From Colimorpha sp045597945 (GTDB taxonomy: Bacteria; Bacteroidota; Bacteroidia; Bacteroidales; P3), in the NCBI GenBank assembly GCA_045597945.1, contig JAZLLD010000065.1, forward strand, positions 32,016-96,015: a DNA stretch of 64,000 nt, given 5' to 3'. Below the pieces are notes generated by a model. It did not search any database. It had not been told where the DNA came from and was given only the letters and a program-made list of their open reading frames with translations. Position 1 is the stretch's first letter; every line of letters begins with the position of its first letter. A program made the translations under genes and the position numbers. This document shows positions 18,144 through 25,291 of this stretch, piece by piece.

Positions 18144-18306
18144 CGAATATTTTCGGACATAATGACATTTATTTTCGAAAATCGGAAATTTTAACATTTC
18201 GAGCGGACATAATGGCTATTTTTAACATTTCCTTGAGGTGAGGCAACCCTAAATTTATGACCCGAAAACAATCGTTTTGGCACTTTTGAACAAAAAAACA
18301 CCTTGA

Positions 18307-18385
18307 GATTGTAGATTGCAGAATGTAGATTGTAGAGTTCCGGGTACGGGGTTGGTGCGGCAGCCCACTCATAAATCATAAATAC
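18307..18385. repeat. Heptamer tract with family A-type core
   Basis: GATTGTA, GATTGCA, GAATGTA, GATTGTA (18307-18334) are followed by the core GTGCGGCAGCC (18355-18365) and a CATAAAT, CATAAAT tail. The core is shared with the hairpins at 5671, 19301 and 19777, but here the two sides do not pair. Confidence 0.55.
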
Positions 18386-18514
18386 GGCCGTGCAGCGGCC
18401 GTACAGCGGGGTTTCTGCGCACTATATAAATAATTATTAAACTATCGTGGGCGGCATAGGAGGAGTGGGGAGAAGTGGTGGAGATGCGTCAAAAATGTGT
18501 CATGTGTGTCACGT

Positions 18515-18659
18515 GTGTCATGTGTCATTAAGAAAAATCGGATTTTGCGAGGGGGGAAAAATCTTCATATAATAATAAAAATATAAATATTTTTATTATT
18601 ATATGAAACAAAAAACACCCCCCCCCGAGAGATGCGAAATCCTTAATGACACATGACAC
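18515..18659. repeat. 145-bp nested inverted repeat (MITE-like cruciform)
   Basis: Outer arms GTGTCATGTGTCATTAAG (18515-18532) and CTTAATGACACATGACAC (18642-18659) are perfect 18-bp complements. Inside are partly complementary GGATTTTGCGA / GCGAAATCC segments and a G6 run facing a C-run. The centre is a perfect 20-bp A/T stem (18564-18583 with 18588-18607, loop TAAA). No ORF is inside. Confidence 0.85.
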
Positions 18660-19266
18660 ACATCAAGCATCACTATCCATATCTAACCACCTGCAACCCA
18701 AATCCATGCAGAAATCCGGCAGTGTCATTTGCTGTCGTAAGCAGCATAGACGACGGTCGTCCTCCCACCAAAGTCGCACCGCTCATCATCCACATGCAGA
18801 CAGCCGTATATGAAAAATTGTTAAATGTTGCGTTTTCCCCTTGCTATGTCGGAAAAAATTCGTATCTTTGCATCAGAGATGCAAAACCGACAAAAAGCGA
18901 TAGGTTGCTGACCCTCACCCCCTTCCGCCACTTGGCAACCCGTTTCCCCGCCCCCGACTTTGCATTTTTGCCCCGAATTGTAGCTGCCGCAGCACAAAAA
19001 CGAACCAAAAACACACGACCAAACAACCAAATTATCGAACCATGAGAAACCATTTTGTCCGCCATGATGAAGCCCGCACCCAACACCGAACCACCGTCGC
19101 GATTCGCGACGCAGGTTGCGAGTTTGTCACGAATGTAGTGAATGTACGAAAGTTGTTGAATGTTGGGCCAAGTCTGGCCGAGAATGAGAGAATGGCTGAC
19201 GCACCCGGAACTCCACAATCAGCAATTTGGATTGCTTCGATACTCACTAAAATTGGACAAACACAT
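18660..19266. other. Gene-poor stretch with an orphan promoter
   Basis: ORFs 18653-19045 and 19042-19278 have no recognisable content. The second begins MRNHFVRHDEARTQ after an A-rich leader and could be the 5' remnant of a gene cut off by the repeats at 19267. The only clear signal is the -7 element at 18863-18870. Confidence 0.45.
18841..18870 (+). promoter_or_regulatory. Orphan Bacteroidota promoter
   Basis: TTG at 18841-18843, 19 nt, then TATCTTTG (18863-18870) in TTCGTATCTTTGCATC. The start region folds as TTTGCATC/GATGCAAA (8-bp stem, AGA loop). No convincing gene lies downstream before the repeats, so it may drive a small RNA or be a relic. Confidence 0.5.
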
Positions 19267-19445
19267 AGTGAATTGTGAAGGTGTGAATTGTGAATTGAGG
19301 CTGCCGCACTATTCACTCTTTCGATACTCACTAAACCTGGACACCTGGACAAATAGAAAATACATAGGAGACCTCTAAAAATTGGATAGTCTAAGTTTCG
19401 CAAGCGAAACTTATGAACTTCTAGCCAAGCTTGCTTGGTTAGAAG
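19267..19445 (+). repeat. Family A hairpin copy 2 plus paired 2-nt-loop hairpins (left direct repeat)
   Basis: AGTGAATTGTGAAGGTG-type arm, core TTGAGGCTGCCGCAC (core CTGCCGCAC at 19301-19309), ATTCACTCTTTCGATACTCA arm, then TCTAAAAATTGGATAGTC and the hairpin TAAGTTTCGC-AA-GCGAAACTTA (19392-19413). Next is CTTCTAGCCAAGC-TT-GCTTGGTTAGAAG (19418-19445). The 19267-19418 part recurs nearly identically at 19742-19917. Confidence 0.8.
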
Positions 19446-19478
19446 AAACAAGTTTTAGACATTGCCTAATGAATATGT

Positions 19479-19716
19479 ATGAAAATTCAAGTTTATCAAA
19501 ACGAGATGTTCGGCCAGCTCAGGGTGGTCGAAGAGGGCGGCAGGGTATGCTTCCTGGCAAGCGATGTGGCTAAGGGACTAGGATTCCGTGATGCCAACAG
19601 TATGACCCGCACGCTCGATGAAGATGAAAAGGGTACACAGATTGTGCGTACCCCTGGCGGGCAAGGGCCAGCGGTATTTCATCGACGGCTTCCTGTCGGG
19701 CCGTTTCGTTTATTAA
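19479..19716 (+). pseudogene. Phage antirepressor remnant (Bro-N start joined to a C-terminal fragment)
   Basis: An ATG frame encodes a BRO family N-terminal domain: VYQNEMFGQLRVVEEGGR, CFLASDVAKGLGFRD, TRTLDEDEKGTQIVRT. Soon after, the reading moves to the +1 frame, which encodes GKGQRYFIDGFLSGRFVY and stops at 19716, resembling the end of antirepressor proteins with a KilA-C-type tail. An internal deletion plus frameshift therefore left ~240 bp of an originally 600-800-bp gene. It is bracketed by near-identical direct repeats (19267-19418 and 19742-19917). Confidence 0.75.
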
Positions 19717-19741
19717 CTTTATCGTTTTTCAAAAACATGTT

Positions 19742-19950
19742 CAGTGAATTGTGAAGGAGTGAATTGCGAATTGAGGCTGCCGCACTATTCACTCTTTCGA
19801 TACTCACTAAACCTGGACAAATGGACAAATGGACAAATGGGAAAATACATATGAATAGCGAAGGGTGGCTTCTAAAAATTGGATAGTCTAAGTTTCGCAA
19901 GCGAAACTTATGAACTGAAAGAAATTATCAGAAATGTTCCAGAAATTTTT
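19742..19950 (+). repeat. Family A hairpin copy 3 plus family C hairpin element (right direct repeat)
   Basis: It repeats the arms and core of copy 2 (core CTGCCGCAC 19777-19785), then GGACAAAT x3 8-mers, TCTAAAAATTGGATAGTC, the hairpin TAAGTTTCGC-AA-GCGAAACTTA (19889-19910) and the family C motif CTGAAAGAAATTATCAGAAA (starts 19915) with CCAGAAATTTTT to 19950. The motif reads LKEIIRN.PEIF, the same as the N-terminus of the GxxExxR protein at 25292-25831. Confidence 0.8.
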
Positions 19951-20431
19951 AAGGTGGGGTATGAATACTAGTCACACCCCTCTCGGCAGCTTCGGAGGGA
20001 TGTCCATACCGCGGACACCCCTGACCTTTGACCCGCAAGACGCGTAACGAATCGTTACCCGTCGGCAATTGCCAGGAAGACGGTGAACGAATCGTTCACC
20101 GTCGGCACGGCCTCAGAGGGGTCTCGATACTAACGCCCCTACCCCGCTGACGCAGTTTTGCCCTTGGCTGACGCGCCCAGAAGATGGCATTGGGGAGTGC
20201 GGGGAATCGTGTTTTCGATTTGGGCACATGAGCGAAGATGCTTCGAAAAACGGCGGAAGCGAGAGGAAATGAATGCCATTATGCCTTGGAATTGGTGCTC
20301 AAATAAGGGTCGGTTTTCGCTTTTTTTACACAGCACCTATCGTTTTGTATCACAGCCGGTAGCGCACATCGCCAAAGCCTAATGCCGACGCTATCGGGAC
20401 GCAAAAATTTCGCCATATCGGATTTTTTTCG
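19951..20431. other. Gene-free gap upstream of typA
   Basis: No credible gene; the 20139-20382 ORFs look random. The notable content is the tandem hairpin pair at 20038-20107. Confidence 0.6.
20038..20107. repeat. Tandem pair of 30-nt palindromes with compensatory change
   Basis: Unit 1 (20038-20067) contains GTAACGA-A-TCGTTAC; unit 2 (20078-20107) contains GACGGTGAACGA-A-TCGTTCACCGTC, a perfect 12-bp stem. Both are framed by AGACG...CGTCGGCA, 40 nt apart. The G added in one arm of unit 2 is matched by a C in the other arm, so pairing is conserved rather than sequence. Confidence 0.75.
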
Positions 20432-20439
20432 TATCTTTG
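20432..20439 (+). promoter_or_regulatory. -7 element of typA
   Basis: TATCTTTG in TTCGTATCTTTGCACG, 22 nt before the ATG, giving a very short leader. Confidence 0.6.
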
Positions 20440-20461
20440 CACGTTTTTATATATCATTACG

Positions 20462-22300
20462 ATGCAAAATATCAGAAATATCGCCATCATTGCACACGTT
20501 GACCACGGCAAGACCACTTTGGTCGACCGCATGTTGCACCAGGCACAGCTTTTCCGCGAAAATCAGGAGACCGGCGACCTTATCCTTGACAACAACGATT
20601 TGGAACGCGAGCGCGGTATCACCATCCTTTCCAAGAATGTCTCCATCCGTTACAAAGACACCAAGATTAACATCATCGACACTCCCGGCCACAGCGATTT
20701 CGGCGGCGAGGTGGAACGCGTGCTGAATATGGCCGACGGCGTTCTGCTGGTGGTGGACGCCTTTGAAGGTCCCATGCCCCAGACCCGCTTCGTGCTGCAG
20801 AAGGCCATCGAACTGGGACTCAAGCCCATCGTAGTCATCAACAAGGTTGACAAGCCCAACTGCGACCCCGAGCTGACGCAGGAGGCTGTGTTCGACCTGA
20901 TGTTCAACCTGGGTGCCAGCAACGAGCAGCTGGATTTCCCCACCTGCTACGGCTCGGCCAAGCAGGGCTGGATGGGTCCCGACTGGAACAACCCCACCGA
21001 GGACATCTCGTATCTGATGGACCTCATTATTGAGCATATTCCCGCTCCCCGCGTGGCAGAAGGCAACACGCAGATGATGCTTTCGAGCCTCGACTACAGC
21101 TCTTATCTCGGACGTATAGCCGTGGGCCGACTGAACCGCGGCACACTGCAGGCAGGCCAGCCCATCATCCTGGTGAAGCGCGACCAAAGCCAGATCCAGA
21201 GCAAGGTGAAGGAGCTTTATACATTTGAGGGCCTCGGCAAGGAGCGCACCAAGAACGCTGTGGAGGCCGGCGAGATTTGCGCCGTGCTGCTGGAGCTTGA
21301 CAAGAACGTGATGTTCGAAATCGGCGACACCATCTGCGATGTGGAGAACCCCGAGCCTCTGCCTCCTATCAAGGTCGACGAGCCCACGATGAGCATGCTC
21401 TTCACCATCAACAACTCGCCTTTCTTCGGCAAGGAGGGTAAGTTCGTGACCAGCCGCCATCTGCGCGACCGCCTTTTCAAAGAGCTTGAGAAGAACCTGG
21501 CCATGCGCATCGAGGAGACCAATGCGCCCGACTCGCTGTTGGTCTACGGCCGCGGCATCCTGCACCTCTCTATCCTTATCGAGACCATGCGCCGCGAGGG
21601 TTACGAGCTCCAGGTGGGCCAGCCCAAGGTTATCATCAAGGAAATTAACGGCCAGAAGTGCGAGCCTATCGAGCAGCTCACCGTCCTGGTGCCCGAGGAG
21701 TTCTCCAGCAAGGTTATCGACGTGGTGACCCGCCGCAAGGGCGAGATTGGCACCATCGAGACCAAAGGCGACCGTGTGCAGCTGGACTTCCAGATTCCTT
21801 CGCGCGGCATCATCGGCCTGCGCAACACCCTGCTCACCGCCACCAACGGCGAGGCTATCATTGCCCACCGCTTTGCAGGTTTTGAGCCTTGGAAGGGCGA
21901 CTTCGACGACCACAAGATGGGCGCGCTCATCGCCAAGGAGACCGGCGAGGCCACAGCCTACAGTATCAGCAAGCTGCAGGACCGCGGCCCCTTCTTCATC
22001 GAGCCCGGCGAGCATGTGTATAGCGGCGAGGTTATCGGCGAGAGCCTGCGCCCCGGCAACGACATCGTTATTAACGTTGTCACCGCCAAGAACTTGACCA
22101 ACATGCGCAGTAAGAGCGCCGACGACAAGAGCACTACCGCGCCTCCAATCAAGTTCTCGCTGGAAGAGGCTATGGAGTATATCCGCGATGACGAATATCT
22201 GGAGATCACTCCTTCCAACCTCCGCATCCGCAAGATCATCCTTGACGAGACCGAGCGCAAACGTGCCCGCATCGCCATGGGCAGAGAAGTTGAAGACTAA
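20462..22300 (+). CDS. typA: Ribosome-associated translational GTPase TypA/BipA
   Basis: A 612-residue translation-factor GTPase that binds the ribosome and supports subunit assembly and stress or low-temperature growth. G1 is AHVDHGKTT, G2 lies in ERGITI, G3 is DTPGH, G4 is NKVDKP, and the order G domain, domain II, EF-G-like domains III and V, then the TypA-specific C-terminal domain is intact (GEIGTIETKGDRVQLDFQIP; RSKSADDKSTTAPP). Length is standard. It is transcribed alone from its own promoter and ends at a textbook terminator facing pgk. Confidence 0.95.
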   Translation: MQNIRNIAIIAHVDHGKTTLVDRMLHQAQLFRENQETGDLILDNNDLERERGITILSKNVSIRYKDTKINIIDTPGHSDFGGEVERVLNMADGVLLVVDAFEGPMPQTRFVLQKAIELGLKPIVVINKVDKPNCDPELTQEAVFDLMFNLGASNEQLDFPTCYGSAKQGWMGPDWNNPTEDISYLMDLIIEHIPAPRVAEGNTQMMLSSLDYSSYLGRIAVGRLNRGTLQAGQPIILVKRDQSQIQSKVKELYTFEGLGKERTKNAVEAGEICAVLLELDKNVMFEIGDTICDVENPEPLPPIKVDEPTMSMLFTINNSPFFGKEGKFVTSRHLRDRLFKELEKNLAMRIEETNAPDSLLVYGRGILHLSILIETMRREGYELQVGQPKVIIKEINGQKCEPIEQLTVLVPEEFSSKVIDVVTRRKGEIGTIETKGDRVQLDFQIPSRGIIGLRNTLLTATNGEAIIAHRFAGFEPWKGDFDDHKMGALIAKETGEATAYSISKLQDRGPFFIEPGEHVYSGEVIGESLRPGNDIVINVVTAKNLTNMRSKSADDKSTTAPPIKFSLEEAMEYIRDDEYLEITPSNLRIRKIILDETERKRARIAMGREVED

Positions 22301-22324
22301 TCCTAAAATACTTCATATTTGAAA

Positions 22325-22359
22325 AAGGTGTGCCAATGTTGGCACACCTTGTTTTTTTT
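22325..22359 (+). terminator. Terminator of typA
   Basis: AAGGTGTGCCAA (22325-22336), loop TG, TTGGCACACCTT (22339-22350), then G and a T8 run: a perfect 12-bp stem 25 nt past the stop. Confidence 0.9.
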
Positions 22360-22408
22360 CGCCTGCATTGGCCTGTTTTTGACTAGGTCGGCAGCTATTG
22401 TGGACATA

Positions 22409-22446
22409 AAAAAAAGAAATCGCCAGAGAGTTCTGACGATTTCTTT
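22409..22446 (-). terminator. Terminator of pgk
   Basis: On the minus strand AAAGAAATCG/CGATTTCTTT (22413-22422 with 22437-22446), extended by CAG/CTG around a mismatch, is followed by a U-rich run (plus-strand A8). It lies 31 nt beyond the pgk stop. Confidence 0.8.
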
Positions 22447-22476
22447 TTAGCAATTATGTTTTGTCTGCAACGGAGA

Positions 22477-23844
22477 TCAATACTCGGAGTTGGAGCGGTT
22501 GCTGCCCAGGCGCTGTTTCCATTTTTCCTGCTCGGCTTTCTGCTCGATGAGGGCACGCACGGGGGCAAGGCCGGAAGGGCTGTTGGCCTCGATGGCCTTC
22601 AGTACGGCGCCGCCGCCGGTGAAGATGTAGTAGTCCTTGCTGTCGAGAGCCATAATGTAGAGACCGGGGAGGAGTCGCTTGAGTTCCTGCATGGTATCGC
22701 CGCCGCCGTAGAGCTTGACGGCATGGGGGTTGCGGTCGATGACAGTGTCGAGGCCGATGGTTCCTTCGTTGAAATGAGGCACAAGACCCATGACGGCATT
22801 CACGAAGATGGTCTTGGCAGAGAGGAAGACTTTGAGGATTTCGGGTTCGTCGTAGCTCTCAGGAGCAACGTCGAGCACATAGTTGAGCTGGGTGCCGGGC
22901 TGAAGGGTGCGAATGTCGTGGACGCGGTATTTGCCTTCGACACGCTCGCCAAAGATGTCGCTCTCAACGATAAAGGGCAGCTCGATAATCTTCTTGGGAT
23001 ATTGCTCGGCAAACTTGACGAACTGGGCTGCCAATTTCACATCCTCCTCGCCTACGCCCTTGATGCTGATGCCGTATTTAGCGCAGAGGTAGGCGTTGTA
23101 GATGACGCCGCCGAGGACGAGTTGGTCGCTCTTCTGGAGGAGCGAGTAAAGCGAGTTGATCTTGGTGTCGAACTTGGAACCTGCCACCACCGAGACGAGG
23201 GGCTGCTTGGCATAGAAGATACGCTCGAGGTTTTCTATCTCCTTCTGCATGAGGAAGCCTGCATAGGAGGGCAGATACTTGGTGATGCCGTAGGTGGAGG
23301 CATGGGGCTGCCAGGAGCCGAAAGCGTCGTTGACATAGATGTCGGCAAGGCCGGCCAGCTGGTTGGCGAAACGCTCGGCGTTCTCATCCTTGGCCTCTTC
23401 GCCGGCAAACCAGCGGGTGTTGGGGAGGTAGACCATGTCGATATCGTGCTCGCGCAGACGGCGGATGGAGTGGTTGATGTTGCTCTCGATGCTGAGGTAG
23501 CCTTCCTTGCCGTGGGTGTAGAACTCGGGCACCTCGATGGTGAGGTGGAGCTTGTTCTGCAGGTATTCGACAATGGGGCGCACAGAGGTGGCATCGCTCT
23601 GAGTGATAGACTGGTCGGCTTTGTTGCGGGGACGGCCGACGTGGGTCATGAGGATGATTTTACCGCCTTTGGAGAGAATGTAGAAAAGGGTGCCGAAAGT
23701 GGCATCGATACGATAAGGGTCGTGGATGACGCCGCCTTTGACGACGTTGTGGTCGACGCGGACCAGAACGACCTTATTTTTCAAATCGGCCTCCTGAATG
23801 AGGGGGAGGTCGCGCAGTGCTGCGAGGTTGATGTTCTTATTCAT
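22477..23844 (-). CDS. pgk: Phosphoglycerate kinase, divergent 455-residue form
   Basis: A glycolytic enzyme interconverting 1,3-bisphosphoglycerate/ADP and 3-phosphoglycerate/ATP. Recognisable segments: VVLVRVDHNVVKGG (usual VRVDFNVP), HVGRPRNKA, NTRWFAGEEAKDE, YVNDAFGSWQPHAST, AGSKFDTKINSL (usual GGAKVSTKI), LYGGGDTMQELKR and FTGGGAVLKAIEA. The substrate-binding Arg region (DPYRIDATF), the nucleotide-binding Lys and both glycine-rich ATP motifs are kept. The protein is ~40-60 residues longer than typical PGK, with an extra central stretch around EVPEFYTHGKEGYLSI and many atypical residues, so it is a divergent lineage or a paralogue. gapA is 24 kb away. Confidence 0.85.
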   Translation of the reverse strand: MNKNINLAALRDLPLIQEADLKNKVVLVRVDHNVVKGGVIHDPYRIDATFGTLFYILSKGGKIILMTHVGRPRNKADQSITQSDATSVRPIVEYLQNKLHLTIEVPEFYTHGKEGYLSIESNINHSIRRLREHDIDMVYLPNTRWFAGEEAKDENAERFANQLAGLADIYVNDAFGSWQPHASTYGITKYLPSYAGFLMQKEIENLERIFYAKQPLVSVVAGSKFDTKINSLYSLLQKSDQLVLGGVIYNAYLCAKYGISIKGVGEEDVKLAAQFVKFAEQYPKKIIELPFIVESDIFGERVEGKYRVHDIRTLQPGTQLNYVLDVAPESYDEPEILKVFLSAKTIFVNAVMGLVPHFNEGTIGLDTVIDRNPHAVKLYGGGDTMQELKRLLPGLYIMALDSKDYYIFTGGGAVLKAIEANSPSGLAPVRALIEQKAEQEKWKQRLGSNRSNSEY

Positions 23845-23920
23845 ATTATTTAGCTTTAAATGTTCATGTTAGCGAATCTAGAATTTCTAGAAACTAGAAT
23901 TATATAATTCTTATTTTAAT

Positions 23921-25063
23921 TTATTGTTCCACCCAGTCGCCACCTTCTTTGATGAGGTTGACGAGTTCCTCAACGGCGTCGGCCTGGTCGATATTGCGTT
24001 TCATGACTTCCTTGCCTTTGTAGAGGGTAATCTTGCCAGCGCCTTGTCCCACATAGCCGTAATGGGCGTCGGCCATCTCGCCGGGGCCGTTGACGATGCA
24101 GCCCATCACACCGATTTTCACGCCTTTGAGGTGCTTGGTGCGGGCTTTGATTTGCTCAAGGGCATCCTGGATGTCGTACTGTGTGCGGCCACAAGAGGGG
24201 CAGGCAATGTATTCGCACTGGCTGATGCGGGCGCCCACGGCCTGGAGGATGTCGTAGGCCACAGGTATCTCAGCCTCAGGGGGTTCGGTGAGCGAGACGC
24301 GGATGGTGTCGCCGATGCCGTCGACCAGCAGTGCGCCGATGCCGGCGGCACTCTTCAGGCGGGCCTGCATGGCGTTGCCGGCCTCAGTCACGCCCAGATG
24401 GATGGGATAGTCCATGCCCAGTTCCTTCATCTTCTCCACAAAACGGCGGGTGCTCTGCACCATCACGCCTACGTTGCTGGCCTTCATGGAGAAAACGAGC
24501 TGGTGATAGTCCTGTTCGCGGCACACCATGGCGAATTCCACAGCCGACTGTGCCATGCCCTCTGGGGTGTTGCCGTAGCGGCTCATGATGCGCTCGGAGA
24601 GCGAGCCGTGGTTGGTGCCGATACGCATGGCGGTGTGGTGCTGTTTGCAGATTTCGATGAGGCGCGACATCTTGTCGCCGATGCGCTTGAGCTCATCGTT
24701 GTATTCCTGGTCGGTGAAATGGGTCTTGCCGGTGTTTCTGTCGGTATAGTTGCCGGGGTTCACGCGCACTTTCTCCACAATCTGCGCGGCCGTCTCGGCA
24801 GCCAGGGGATTGAAATGGATATCGGCCACGAGGGGCACATGGCAGCCTCGTTTGGCCAACTCGTTCTTGATATTATAAAGATTCTCAGCGGCTTTGACAT
24901 CGGGAGCGGTGATGCGAACCAGCTCGCAACCGGCTTCCACCATGCGGAGGGTCTGCTCCACGGTGGCCTGGGTGTCCATCGTGTCGGTATTAGTCATCGA
25001 CTGCACGCGAATCGGTGCGCCGCCACCCAGCGTCAAATCTCCAATATGTATCTGTCTGCTCAT
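23921..25063 (-). CDS. ispG: 4-hydroxy-3-methylbut-2-enyl diphosphate synthase, short form
   Basis: An iron-sulfur enzyme of the MEP isoprenoid pathway. The TIM-barrel part has IRVQSMTNTDT at the start, LVADIHFNP, VRVNPGNY, RIGTNHGSL and LGVTEAG. The cluster-binding C-terminal domain has CPSCGRTQYD and MGCIVNGPGE, giving the three cysteines and the glutamate ligand. I chose MSRQIHIGD (25063); the frame starts 3 residues earlier. At 380 residues this is the short two-domain form; many Bacteroidota carry a ~600-residue version with an inserted domain. It lies 76 nt upstream of pgk on the same strand. Confidence 0.93.
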   Translation of the reverse strand: MSRQIHIGDLTLGGGAPIRVQSMTNTDTMDTQATVEQTLRMVEAGCELVRITAPDVKAAENLYNIKNELAKRGCHVPLVADIHFNPLAAETAAQIVEKVRVNPGNYTDRNTGKTHFTDQEYNDELKRIGDKMSRLIEICKQHHTAMRIGTNHGSLSERIMSRYGNTPEGMAQSAVEFAMVCREQDYHQLVFSMKASNVGVMVQSTRRFVEKMKELGMDYPIHLGVTEAGNAMQARLKSAAGIGALLVDGIGDTIRVSLTEPPEAEIPVAYDILQAVGARISQCEYIACPSCGRTQYDIQDALEQIKARTKHLKGVKIGVMGCIVNGPGEMADAHYGYVGQGAGKITLYKGKEVMKRNIDQADAVEELVNLIKEGGDWVEQ

Positions 25064-25170
25064 ATAAATCATGTTTTAAGCTCGCAAAGAGCATTCTGTA
25101 TAATAACTAATATTTTTTATATTTATTGCCTCTTATCCTATTTCCCACTGTTACTGACCATCTTTGATAT

Positions 25171-25235
25171 GCATACTGAGCAAGCTCAGCATGCAGGACT
25201 GAAAGAAATTATCAGAAATGCACCAGAAATTTTTT
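25171..25235 (+). repeat. Family C hairpin element, left side of the GxxExxR gene
   Basis: A short hairpin CTGAGC-AA-GCTCAG inside GCAT...ATGC (25171-25195) is followed by CTGAAAGAAATTATCAGAAA (from 25199) and CACCAGAAATTTTT. The inverted copy is at 25761-25816, so the two enclose the nuclease-like gene. Confidence 0.8.
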
Positions 25236-25291
25236 TGAGTTTCTGAATATTTCTTTTGCCAATAGACATGTATTCCTAATCATACAAATTA

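Larger units (their letters stand above)
17615..18470. other. Gene-free region upstream of the rSAM/lipoprotein operon
   Basis: ORFs here (for example 17837-18241) look random. The region contains two copies of GCCGACCTTGAAAA (17776-17789 and 17848-17861), a run of CTCGG/CGGAGTC repeats (about 17894-17970), a TATCTTTG-like -7 element on the minus strand (18136-18143), two heptamer tracts (17806-17833, 18307-18341) and a GTGCGGCAGCC core (18355-18365). Confidence 0.6.

Noticed and set aside
17837..18241. 134-residue plus-strand ORF
   Set aside because: Overlaps CGGAGTC repeats and a minus-strand promoter; no recognisable composition or start signal.
20447..22015. 522-residue minus-strand ORF opposite typA
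   Set aside because: Antisense shadow; typA has all GTPase motifs and its own promoter and terminator.
22456..23853. 465-residue plus-strand ORF opposite pgk
   Set aside because: Antisense shadow of pgk.
23924..25246. 440-residue plus-strand ORF opposite ispG
   Set aside because: Antisense shadow; only its tail crosses the family C repeat, giving LKEIIRNAPEIF by chance of frame.
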